Shown one piece after another: positions 43,412 to 51,419 of a DNA stretch of 64,000 nt. The stretch is from Cryptosporangium arvum DSM 44712. Its GTDB lineage: Bacteria > Actinomycetota > Actinomycetes > Mycobacteriales > Cryptosporangiaceae. Made by a program: the position numbers and the translations under genes. The DNA lies in NCBI RefSeq assembly GCF_000585375.1, contig NZ_KK073874.1, positions 930,001 to 994,000 on the forward strand, given 5' to 3'. Under the pieces are notes generated by a model that had not been told where the DNA came from, did not search any database, and saw nothing but the letters and a program-made list of their open reading frames with translations. Position 1 is the first letter of the stretch; each line of letters opens with the position of its first letter.

Positions 43412-44330
43412 GCGACTCCCATCGGTGTGGCTGACCGGTCAGCAGCAATCCCGCGCCCAGCGGCGGGGCCGGTACCTGCCGGAGTCGATGGCGCACCCGG
43501 GCAAGATGCTGCCCGCCATCGCCGCCCGCGCCATCGCCACCTACACCGAACCCGGCGACCTCGTCTGCGATCCGATGTGCGGCATCGGCACCACCCTCGT
43601 GGAAGCCGCGCACCTCGGCCGGTACGGCGTCGGGGTCGAGTTCGAGCAGCGGTGGGCCGAACTAGCCGCCGCGAATCTCGCCCTCGCTAGCGCCCAGGGC
43701 GCCCCGGGCAGCGGCCAAGTGTGGTGCGCGGATGCCCGAGACCTGCCCGCGCCGCTGCCCGACAGCCACCTCGGCCAAGTCAGCCTCGTGCTGACCTCGC
43801 CGCCGTACGGGCCGTCCACCCACGGGCACGCCCGCTCGCCGGGTCCGCGGCGCGGCAAGGTCGGCAAGATCAACAACCGATACGCCACCACCCCTGGCCA
43901 GCGCAGCAACCTCGCCGACCGAACACCCGACGAGCTCGCCGAGGGGTTCACCCGGATTCTCACCGGCGCGCGGGCGCTGCTGCGGCCCGGCGGGCACGCC
44001 GTCATCACCGCCCGCCCCTACCGGCACGCAGGGGAACTCGTCGACATCCCCGGCATGGTCATCACCGCCGGACAACAGGCAGGCCTGGAACTCGTCGACC
44101 GCTGCGTCGCCCTCATCGCCGGCCTGCGCGACGGAGTGCTGATCACCCGAGGCTCGTTCTTCCAGCTACACAATATCCGGCAAGCCCACGCCGCCGGCGA
44201 CCTGCATTGGCTCATCGGACACGAAGACGCCATCGTGCTGCGCAACTCGCGCGTCGACATAAACGCGCCAGCGCTCACCTCGACGGTTGCCGCCCCACTA
44301 CCGGGCCTTGAGGTGCGGCGCGCGGCCTGA
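43404..44330 (+). CDS. DNA methyltransferase, N4-cytosine/N6-adenine type
   Basis: 308 residues. Motif IV is LVLTSPPYGPSTHG near residue 130, the S/T-P-P-Y form used by N4-C or N6-A enzymes of the beta/gamma type. The AdoMet-binding motif comes earlier as DLVCDPMCGIGTTLVEAAHL followed by GVGVEFEQRW. The C-terminal half has GGHAVITARPYRHAGELVDI. No cognate restriction gene is adjacent, so it is probably an orphan methylase that shields the element from host restriction. Confidence 0.88.
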   Translation: MAERLPSVWLTGQQQSRAQRRGRYLPESMAHPGKMLPAIAARAIATYTEPGDLVCDPMCGIGTTLVEAAHLGRYGVGVEFEQRWAELAAANLALASAQGAPGSGQVWCADARDLPAPLPDSHLGQVSLVLTSPPYGPSTHGHARSPGPRRGKVGKINNRYATTPGQRSNLADRTPDELAEGFTRILTGARALLRPGGHAVITARPYRHAGELVDIPGMVITAGQQAGLELVDRCVALIAGLRDGVLITRGSFFQLHNIRQAHAAGDLHWLIGHEDAIVLRNSRVDINAPALTSTVAAPLPGLEVRRAA

Positions 44331-44532
44331 GAGCCGCTGCCGAGCGGTCGCCCGCCGGCCGCCTTGAGACCTTCCGCCCGGCGCGCGTCCATGCCTACTG
44401 GCCCACCCCACGACCCGGCCCGCGCCCAACCCGTGCGCGGCCCGGCCGTTTCCGGCCGATCGCCCTATCAACGCTGGTCAGATGCCCTGTCCCGACGGGC
44501 GCTGACCCGCTGCCGTCCCTCTGGAGGCACCG

Positions 44533-44739
44533 ATGAACGCGAGTCATCCGGCGCGCCCGCGCCGCTACCTGACCGTCGACGAGGTGTGCGAAGAACTCGC
44601 CGTCCCCCGCTCGACCTTCTACCAGTGGCGCGCCACCCGCAAAGCACCACCCTGCATCAAGCTCCCCAACGGGGCCCTGCGGATCCGCCGGGCCGACCTG
44701 GACCGCTGGCTCGACGCGCACGAGGGGACCGCCGCGTGA
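44533..44739 (+). CDS. xis: Excisionase-type helix-turn-helix protein
   Basis: 68 residues, MerR/AlpA-like winged HTH: RRYLTVDEVCEELAVPRSTF then YQWRATRKAPPCIKLPNGAL, closing with IRRADLDRWLDAHEG. This is the usual form of the small directionality factor that precedes integrase in actinobacterial integrative elements. The stop overlaps the integrase GTG (GTGA), tying expression of the two together. A good Shine-Dalgarno (CTGGAGG) lies before the ATG. Confidence 0.9.
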   Translation: MNASHPARPRRYLTVDEVCEELAVPRSTFYQWRATRKAPPCIKLPNGALRIRRADLDRWLDAHEGTAA

Positions 44740-46136
44740 GCGCCACCACCTACGACGTGCGGATCTGGAAAACCGACATCTACCGAGGGAAACGCAAAAC
44801 CACGTACTACGTGCGGTGGTCGGTGGCAGGCCAGCCGAAAAAGGAACCATTCAGCTCCGCAGCCCTCGCCGAGAGCTACCGCTCCGACCTGGTTGCGGCT
44901 GCCCGCAAAGGCGAAGCGTTCCACATCGCCTCCGGCCTGCCCGTCTCCATGCGCCGCGCCGAACACGACATGCCCTGGTACACCTTCGCCTGCTCCTACG
45001 CCGACGACGCCTGGCCCCGCGTCGCCGCCACCACCCGACGCACCCACGCCGAAGCCCTCACCGCCATCACCCTCGCCCTCCTCACCACCACCCGCGGCAA
45101 ACCCGACGGCCCGCTCCTGCGCCGCGCGCTGTGCCGGTGGGGCTTCAACACCACCCGCCGAGGCGCCCCCGACACTCCCAACGACGTCCGTGCCGCGCTG
45201 CGATGGGTTACCGACCACACCCGTCCGGTCTCCGCGCTCGCCGAGCCCCCGATCCTGCGTGCGGTCCTCAGCAGCTTCACCAACCGCCTGGACGGGAAAC
45301 CCGCCGCGCCCAGCGTCATCAACCGCAAAAAGATCGTGCTCGGCGGCGCCCTCGGCTACGCCGTCGAACACGAAATCCTCACCACTAACCCGCTACCCGC
45401 GTTGAAGTGGCGCAGCCCTCGGCCCGCGCACACCGTCGACAAACGCGCCGTCGTCAACCCCGTCCAAGCCCGCACCCTGCTCCGCGCCGTCGCCGCCCAG
45501 CCCGGCAGCGGCCCCCGCCTGCTGGGCTACTTCGCCACCCTCTACTACGCCGGCCTCCGCCCCGAAGAAGCGGCCGCACTCACCACCACCAACCTCGCGC
45601 TCCCCATCACCGGCTGGGGAGAACTTCACCTCACCGACGCCCGACCCCACGCAGGAAACGAATGGACCGACCACCACGGCGACCGCGATCAGCGGCACCT
45701 CAAACACCGCGCCGTCCGCGAAAGCCGCACCGTCCCCTGCCCACCCGAACTGAACCGCATCCTCCGAGACCACCTCGACCAATTCGGCACCGGCGACAAC
45801 GGGCACCTCTTCGTTGGCGCCCGCAACCCCCGCGAGCTCCCCAAAATCACCGCCGCCCGAATATGGACCGCAGCCCGCGCCGAAGCGTTCACTCCCGAAG
45901 CTGCCGCCGGACCCCTCGCCCGACGTCCCTACGATCTCCGCCACGCCGCCGTCTCCACCTGGCTCAACGCCGGAATCGGGCCCGCCCAAGTCGCCGCCTG
46001 GGCCGGACACTCCGTCGACGTCCTCCTCCGCACCTACGCCCACTGCCTCGACGGAGCCGCCACCGTCCACCAGCAACGCCTCAACACCGCCCTCGGCCAC
46101 CCCGAGACCACATCTCCGTCCGCCCCGCCGGGCTGA
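44736..46136 (+). CDS. int: Tyrosine recombinase/integrase
   Basis: Site-specific integrase of 466 residues from the GTG overlapping xis. An N-terminal arm-binding region (TDIYRGKRKTTYYVRWSVAG) and SAM-like core domain precede the catalytic domain. The conserved residues appear as Arg in YYAGLRPEEAAALTTTN near 274, box II RPYDLRHAAVSTWL near 400 (Tyr in place of the first His), WAGHSVDVLL, and the nucleophile in RTYAHCLDG near 433. It is likely the enzyme that uses the tRNA-Arg site, although neither att repeat is close by. Confidence 0.92.
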   Translation: MSATTYDVRIWKTDIYRGKRKTTYYVRWSVAGQPKKEPFSSAALAESYRSDLVAAARKGEAFHIASGLPVSMRRAEHDMPWYTFACSYADDAWPRVAATTRRTHAEALTAITLALLTTTRGKPDGPLLRRALCRWGFNTTRRGAPDTPNDVRAALRWVTDHTRPVSALAEPPILRAVLSSFTNRLDGKPAAPSVINRKKIVLGGALGYAVEHEILTTNPLPALKWRSPRPAHTVDKRAVVNPVQARTLLRAVAAQPGSGPRLLGYFATLYYAGLRPEEAAALTTTNLALPITGWGELHLTDARPHAGNEWTDHHGDRDQRHLKHRAVRESRTVPCPPELNRILRDHLDQFGTGDNGHLFVGARNPRELPKITAARIWTAARAEAFTPEAAAGPLARRPYDLRHAAVSTWLNAGIGPAQVAAWAGHSVDVLLRTYAHCLDGAATVHQQRLNTALGHPETTSPSAPPG

Positions 46137-46156
46137 TACCGCCGACCAGTAGTTCC

Positions 46157-46198
46157 GCACGCATCCCCGTCCGGGTCACCCGCGGCGGGGATGCGTGC
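46157..46198. terminator. Hairpin after integrase
   Basis: GCACGCATCCCCG (46157-46169) and CGGGGATGCGTGC (46186-46198) are perfect 13-bp arms with a 16-base loop, 20 bases past the integrase stop. A Rho-independent-like terminator without a T-run, or part of the original attP region. Confidence 0.7.
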
Positions 46199-46958
46199 TC
46201 TCCGAGTGCCTGCCTCCGTGGCCCGGCGCACTGCGGACCGGGCGAGTCGAGTCACTGTCGGCGCCTCTGCACCCAGGCCTACGGCACCGTCCGGGTCCGC
46301 GCCCCGCGTCGCCCCGGGGGCGTTCCCGTATCTGGGCGGGTCATGACGACTCACCCAGACCGCTCAGGCGGTCTGACCGACCATCCGACCGAGTCAAACC
46401 GAACTCGGGGCAGTCCCGGACGACGCTCGCAGCCCTCAGACGGTTCAGCCGTTTCCAGCCCTAGAGGCGCCCCTGACGGGAACGCCCTTATTGGCTGCAT
46501 CGAGTTTACGGTCGCCGACCGCGAGCTATTGACTCGCGGTCTCGCAAAGTTGTGAGGCCAGTGCTAGGCGTTGACTACTGCGTCGCTCCGCCAGCTCACG
46601 CACAATCATCACGACCAGTTCGTTCCTCATTCCGATAGCGAGGATCGTCTCGTAGACGGCTAGCGAGTCAGCGGGCACCGGTGGGTGGATGGTGAGTATG
46701 AGGCGTCGAGTGGCGAGATTCCTCACTCGCACTGTGACTGGCTGCCGGTGACCGCGTGCGGGCGCCCGTCAAGGAACCGTGCACGCCACCGCCACCGGCA
46801 CCACCGCCCGGCATGAGCCAGGCGAATAGGATCCGCGCTAACGGGGCGACTCGCTTAGCGGATGACCGCACTGGCTCGATGATCGCGTCCGCATGCTCGC
46901 CACCCGGTTCAGGTAATGACCGCTGAGCATCTGTCGCGAGCTTGCCCTCAGCGCATAC
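46199..46958. other. Mostly non-coding stretch between integrase and treS
   Basis: 760 bases with one possible small gene (46526-46732). At 46356-46375 CAGACCGC-TCAG-GCGGTCTG forms a perfect 8-bp hairpin, and a similar imperfect hairpin sits at about 46437-46455. These could be integrase/excisionase arm sites or simple structure. No repeat of the tRNA-Arg end is found here. Confidence 0.5.
46526..46732 (-). CDS. Possible small protein, 68 residues
   Basis: A GTG-initiated frame with coherent composition: RLILTIHPPVPADSLAVYET followed by ILAIGMRNELVVMIVRELAE. It has no recognised domain and no clear ribosome-binding site. It is listed because the sequence is less arginine-biased than typical chance frames in this GC-rich DNA. 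It could also be the fragment of a longer lost gene. Confidence 0.3.
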   Translation of the reverse strand: MRVRNLATRRLILTIHPPVPADSLAVYETILAIGMRNELVVMIVRELAERRSSQRLALASQLCETASQ

Positions 46959-48773
46959 TTACCCGCGTTCTTCGTACGGAGTGAGCTGGAACCAGTAGAA
47001 GCCGTGAGCGGGCAGCATCAGAAGGTACGGGAGTTCGCCGATCGGCGGAAAGTGCACCCGTCCGGTGAGCTCTACCGGCGTGCAGCCCCGGAACCGGCCG
47101 AGGTCTAGTTCCACCGGCGCGTAGGCCCTAGAGACGTTCTGCACGCAAAGCACGATGTCATGGTCGCCGTCTGCCCCGACGTACTCGCGCACATACGTGA
47201 GCACCGTCGGGTTAGAGCCGCCGAGGTCGGTGAACGTTCCTACGGCGAGGGCTAGGTGCTGCTTGCGGATCTCGATCATCCGGCGGGTCCAGTGCAGCAG
47301 CGACGCGCTGGCGCCGAGCTGCGCCTCGACGTTGGTGACCTGGTAGCCGTAGATCGGGTCCATGATCACCGGCAGGTAGATCCGGCCCGGGTCGCAGACC
47401 GAGAAGCCCGCGTTGCGGTCCGGAGCCCACTGCATCGGCGTCCGGAGCCCGTCCCGGTCGTCTAGTGCTGAATTGTCGCCCATCCCGATCTCGTCGCCGT
47501 AGTACAGCACCGGCGAACCGGGCAGCGAGAGCAGCATCGCGGTGAACAGCTCGATCTGGTTGCGGTCGTTGTCCAGCAGCGGGGCCAGCCGGCGGCGGAT
47601 GCCGACGTTGGCTCGCATCCGCGGGTCCTTGGCGTACTCCGTGTACATGTAGTCGCGCTCTTCGTCGGTCACCATCTCGAGCGTCAGCTCGTCGTGGTTA
47701 CGCAGGAAGATGCCCCACTGCGCGCCCTCGGGGATCTCCGGCGTCTGGGCCAGGATCTCCGAGATCGGGAACCGCGACTGGCGGCGCACCGCCATGAAGA
47801 TGCGCGGCATCAGCGGGAAGTGGAACGCCATGTGGCACTCGTCGCCACCGACGGACGGGTCACCGAAGTACTCGACGACGTCGGCCGGCCACTGGTTGGC
47901 CTCGGCCAGCAGCACCCGGCCGGGGTACTCGTCCTCGACGGTCTTCCGGCAGCGCTTCAGGAACTCGTGCGTGCGCGGCAGGTTCTCGCAGTTCGTGCCC
48001 TCCTCCTCGAAGAGGTAGGGCACGGCGTCCAGGCGGAAACCGTCGATGCCGAGGTCCAGCCAGAACCGCAGGACGTCGAGCATGGCCTCCTGGACGGCCT
48101 CGTTCTCGAAGTTCAGGTCGGGCTGGTGGCTGAAGAACCGGTGCCAGTAGAACTGCCCGCGGACCGGGTCGTAGGTCCAGTTCGACGACTCGGTGTCGAT
48201 GAAGATGATGCGGGCGTCGGCGTACTTCGAGTCGTCGTCGCTCCACACGTAGAAGTCGCCGTACGGACCCTCCGGGTCCCGCCGGGACTCCTGGAACCAC
48301 AGGTGCTGGTCGGAGGTGTGGTTCATGACCAGGCCAGTGATCACCCGGATCCCCCGCTTGTGCGTTTCGTCCAGCAGCGTCACGAAGTTCTCGACCGCGC
48401 CGAACTCCGGCAGCACGGCCTTGAAGTCGCTGATGTCGTTCCCGCCGTCGCGCAGCGGCGAGTCGTAGAACGGCGGCAACCAGATGCAGTCGACGCCCAG
48501 CCACGAGAGGTAGTCCAGCTTGGCCGTCAGACCGTCCAGATCGCCGGTGCCATCACCGGACGAGTCGTAGAACGCGCGCACGAGGACCTCGTAGAAGACC
48601 GCACGCTTGTACCACTCGGGATCGAGCGGTAACTGCCGCGCGTGCTTGAAGCTCTCGGACTGAGGCTCGACGAGATGCCCGTCAGAAGTGTGCAGATGCG
48701 CCGCAGCGGTCTCGACGGATCGATCCGGCGTGTGCGCCCGCAATCTCGGCGGATGCGGCAGAGAGATGGTCAC
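46959..48773 (-). CDS. treS: Trehalose synthase (maltose alpha-D-glucosyltransferase)
   Basis: GH13 enzyme that interconverts maltose and trehalose, 604 residues, close to mycobacterial TreS. Start is the GTG of VTISLPHPPRLR. Active-site strands: nucleophile Asp in GIDGFRLDAVPYLFEEEG, acid/base Glu in VLLAEANQWPADVV, and third Asp in IFLRNHDELTLEMV. Conserved region I reads ITGLVMNHTSDQH, with Gly where GH13 enzymes normally have Asp (D-x-V-x-N-H), so activity needs testing. It is last in the leftward operon, 18 bases after the TreS-like fusion gene. No maltokinase or TreY/TreZ is nearby. Confidence 0.9.
   Translation of the reverse strand: MTISLPHPPRLRAHTPDRSVETAAAHLHTSDGHLVEPQSESFKHARQLPLDPEWYKRAVFYEVLVRAFYDSSGDGTGDLDGLTAKLDYLSWLGVDCIWLPPFYDSPLRDGGNDISDFKAVLPEFGAVENFVTLLDETHKRGIRVITGLVMNHTSDQHLWFQESRRDPEGPYGDFYVWSDDDSKYADARIIFIDTESSNWTYDPVRGQFYWHRFFSHQPDLNFENEAVQEAMLDVLRFWLDLGIDGFRLDAVPYLFEEEGTNCENLPRTHEFLKRCRKTVEDEYPGRVLLAEANQWPADVVEYFGDPSVGGDECHMAFHFPLMPRIFMAVRRQSRFPISEILAQTPEIPEGAQWGIFLRNHDELTLEMVTDEERDYMYTEYAKDPRMRANVGIRRRLAPLLDNDRNQIELFTAMLLSLPGSPVLYYGDEIGMGDNSALDDRDGLRTPMQWAPDRNAGFSVCDPGRIYLPVIMDPIYGYQVTNVEAQLGASASLLHWTRRMIEIRKQHLALAVGTFTDLGGSNPTVLTYVREYVGADGDHDIVLCVQNVSRAYAPVELDLGRFRGCTPVELTGRVHFPPIGELPYLLMLPAHGFYWFQLTPYEERG
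47266..47830. repeat. 565-bp direct repeat, copy in treS
   Basis: Identical base for base, as far as can be checked by eye, to 49099-49663 at a constant offset of 1833. It covers codons from the ECHMAFHFP region through RRMIEIR. Sequence outside both ends is clearly diverged between the two genes, so the tract is a discrete block rather than general similarity. Confidence 0.9.
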
Positions 48774-48791
48774 GATGCTCCCAGCGTTGCG

Positions 48792-51419
48792 TCAACCGCG
48801 CTTTTCGTGCGGGGTGAGTTGAAACCAGTAGAAGCCGTGGCCGGGGAGAGTCAGCAGGTACGGCAATTCGCCGATCGGCGGCGCGTGGACCTGACTTGAT
48901 AACTCAATAGGTGTGCAGCCCCGGAACCGCCCTAGGTCGAGTTCCACCGGCTGCGGAAACCGCGATAGATTATGAACGCATAGCACTATATCGTGTTCCC
49001 CGTCGGCGTCGACGTATTCACGAATATAGGCGAGCACTGTCGGGTTCGATCCGCCGAGGTCGGTGAACGTCCCGAGGGGGAACGCCTGGTGCTGCTGCCG
49101 GATCTCGATCATCCGGCGGGTCCAGTGCAGCAGCGACGCGCTGGCGCCGAGCTGCGCCTCGACGTTGGTGACCTGGTAGCCGTAGATCGGGTCCATGATC
49201 ACCGGCAGGTAGATCCGGCCCGGGTCGCAGACCGAGAAGCCCGCGTTGCGGTCCGGAGCCCACTGCATCGGCGTCCGGAGCCCGTCCCGGTCGTCTAGTG
49301 CTGAATTGTCGCCCATCCCGATCTCGTCGCCGTAGTACAGCACCGGCGAACCGGGCAGCGAGAGCAGCATCGCGGTGAACAGCTCGATCTGGTTGCGGTC
49401 GTTGTCCAGCAGCGGGGCCAGCCGGCGGCGGATGCCGACGTTGGCTCGCATCCGCGGGTCCTTGGCGTACTCCGTGTACATGTAGTCGCGCTCTTCGTCG
49501 GTCACCATCTCGAGCGTCAGCTCGTCGTGGTTACGCAGGAAGATGCCCCACTGCGCGCCCTCGGGGATCTCCGGCGTCTGGGCCAGGATCTCCGAGATCG
49601 GGAACCGCGACTGGCGGCGCACCGCCATGAAGATGCGCGGCATCAGCGGGAAGTGGAACGCCACATGGCACTCGCCATGGGATACGGAACCGCCGGCGCG
49701 CGCCGGTGGTGAGGTACCGCGGAGACGGGGCGGATGCGGAAGTGCGATGGTCGAGGCACGGCCAAAATACTCGACCGCATCCGCTGGCCACTGGTTCGCA
49801 CCCGTCATCAGGATCCGCCCGGGATACTCCTCGTCGACTACCCGCCGGTAGCGCTTCACGAAGTCGTGCGACCGCGGGAGGTTCTCGCAGTTCGTGCCCT
49901 CCTCCTCGAAGAGGAACGGCACGCCGTCCAGCCGCAGTCCGTCGATCCCGAGGTCCAGCCAGAACCGCAGGACGTCGACCATCGCCTCCTGAACAGCCTC
50001 ATTCTCGAAGTTCAAGTCTGGCTCATAGCTAAAGTATCTGTGCCAGTAAAACTGCTCGCGCACCGGGTCATACGTCCAGTTCGACGACTCTGTATCGACG
50101 AGGAGAACGCGAGCGTCGGCGTACTTCGAGTCATCATCGCTCCACACGTAGTAGTCGCCGTACGGACCCTCCGGGTCCCGGCGCGACTCCTGAAACCACG
50201 GGTGCTGATCAGAGGTGTGGTTCAACGGCAGGTCAAGCACAATTCGAATTCCCCGCCGGTGCGCCTCACCCAGTAGCTCGACGAGGTCCCTCATCGTCCC
50301 GTAGAGCGGCTGCACCGCACGGAAATCAGTGACGTCATACCCTCCGTCTCGCATCGGCGAGTCGAACACCGACCCAACGAGTAGACAATCAGCACCCAGC
50401 CACGAGACGTAATCTAGCTTCGAAATCAATCCGGCGATGTCGCCGGTACCGTCGCCGGACGTGTCAGCGAAGGCCCTCACTGGAACCTCGTAGAATACGG
50501 CCCGCTTATGCCAGTCCGTCGGTGGACGCGACTCTTCCGCCAGGTCTTCCCTCTTTGGATGCACGTCGAAGACATCGCCAAGCGCGGTCAGCACGCGGAT
50601 GCCGTCTCGCCCAATGGTCCCGTCGGCGGTATGACTGACGAACAGGTTCCGCCCGGGTGACAGACGCACGTCGACAGACTGGCCGCCGTACTCGATCGTC
50701 AGCACGACTGGCCACGTCTCAGGAACCTCGATCGTGAGACCCGACGACGCCGGCGGCCGACTCAGTTCGACGGAATTGGCAAAGAGCGTGACACCGACTG
50801 GAAGAGGAGCGAACGTGCGTCGCGCGATGGTAACGAGGACCGCATCGGCGGCCGCGTCGGGATGCGGGCGTAGAATGTGCTCGCCTGCGGACAGCCGTAG
50901 CAGGTCGACAATTATTCGACCTGCCGAGCCACTGAACAACAAGGGGCCGAATCGACTATACGCGTCACGGCACCAGTCCAAGAAGAAGCGAACGCCCGCC
51001 GGAACGCCGTCCGCGAGATCGCTCAGTATTCCTAGCCACAGACGGTCTGCTTCTCGGATGGCTTCTTGAGGGCTACGGGTGAGCGATAAGCGGGTAAGTT
51101 GGTCGCCGAGTCGAATCGGTCTCGGCGCAGTGGCGTGCGCTGTCGCTACTAACTCGAAAGCCCGCTCGCGCCATGTCCGGGTTAGCAGGTTCGCGTTGAG
51201 GTCTGCGATTAATCCCGGCATAAGCGTCATAGCGCCGGGCGCTCTGGTGGATACCAGATCACTGAACCAGAAGGCGGTCTCTACCTCCGGCGGGTAATCG
51301 GGAAAAAGGCTCAACCGCACCTGGCGGATAAGGTGACCGTCGACGAAAGTAGTAATAGAGAGAACCTCGCCCAAGTGTAGCACGCGTTCGTCGAGGTCCA
51401 ACTCCGATAGCTCATCCAC
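48792..51419 (-). CDS. Novel N-terminal domain fused to a TreS-like pseudoenzyme
   Basis: 875 residues, GTG start overlapping the vWA-like gene by 8 bases. Residues 1-300 are an unrecognised region (SLFPDYPPEVETAFWFSDLV, RTWRERAFELVATAHATAPR, then a beta-rich end). From about 302 (DWHKRAVFYEVPVRAF) it aligns with trehalose synthase to the C-terminus. The nucleophile Asp498 (GIDGLRLDGVPF) and Asp632 (RNHDELT) remain, but the acid/base Glu is Gly540 (ILMTGANQWPAD), and the WLPPF substrate region reads LVGSV. Residues about 556-583 (STIALPHPPRLRGTS...) look like the start of another TreS gene embedded in the middle. Likely a regulatory or binding component rather than an active glucosyltransferase. 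Confidence 0.85.
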   Translation of the reverse strand: MDELSELDLDERVLHLGEVLSITTFVDGHLIRQVRLSLFPDYPPEVETAFWFSDLVSTRAPGAMTLMPGLIADLNANLLTRTWRERAFELVATAHATAPRPIRLGDQLTRLSLTRSPQEAIREADRLWLGILSDLADGVPAGVRFFLDWCRDAYSRFGPLLFSGSAGRIIVDLLRLSAGEHILRPHPDAAADAVLVTIARRTFAPLPVGVTLFANSVELSRPPASSGLTIEVPETWPVVLTIEYGGQSVDVRLSPGRNLFVSHTADGTIGRDGIRVLTALGDVFDVHPKREDLAEESRPPTDWHKRAVFYEVPVRAFADTSGDGTGDIAGLISKLDYVSWLGADCLLVGSVFDSPMRDGGYDVTDFRAVQPLYGTMRDLVELLGEAHRRGIRIVLDLPLNHTSDQHPWFQESRRDPEGPYGDYYVWSDDDSKYADARVLLVDTESSNWTYDPVREQFYWHRYFSYEPDLNFENEAVQEAMVDVLRFWLDLGIDGLRLDGVPFLFEEEGTNCENLPRSHDFVKRYRRVVDEEYPGRILMTGANQWPADAVEYFGRASTIALPHPPRLRGTSPPARAGGSVSHGECHVAFHFPLMPRIFMAVRRQSRFPISEILAQTPEIPEGAQWGIFLRNHDELTLEMVTDEERDYMYTEYAKDPRMRANVGIRRRLAPLLDNDRNQIELFTAMLLSLPGSPVLYYGDEIGMGDNSALDDRDGLRTPMQWAPDRNAGFSVCDPGRIYLPVIMDPIYGYQVTNVEAQLGASASLLHWTRRMIEIRQQHQAFPLGTFTDLGGSNPTVLAYIREYVDADGEHDIVLCVHNLSRFPQPVELDLGRFRGCTPIELSSQVHAPPIGELPYLLTLPGHGFYWFQLTPHEKRG
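49099..49663. repeat. 565-bp direct repeat, copy in the TreS-like fusion gene
   Basis: Identical to 47266-47830. The left edge is where RRMIEIR begins to diverge (RQQHQAFPLG here versus RKQHLALAVG). The right edge meets the relic TreS N-terminus-like segment at about 49664-49750. The block is more GC-rich than the first half of the same gene. Confidence 0.9.

Noticed and set aside
46959-51419. A trehalose biosynthesis cluster
   Set aside because: No maltokinase, TreY, TreZ, OtsA/B or glycogen genes are nearby, one TreS-like protein lacks its acid/base, and the operon leads with TIR and MoxR genes. A metabolic cluster is less likely than a conflict system.
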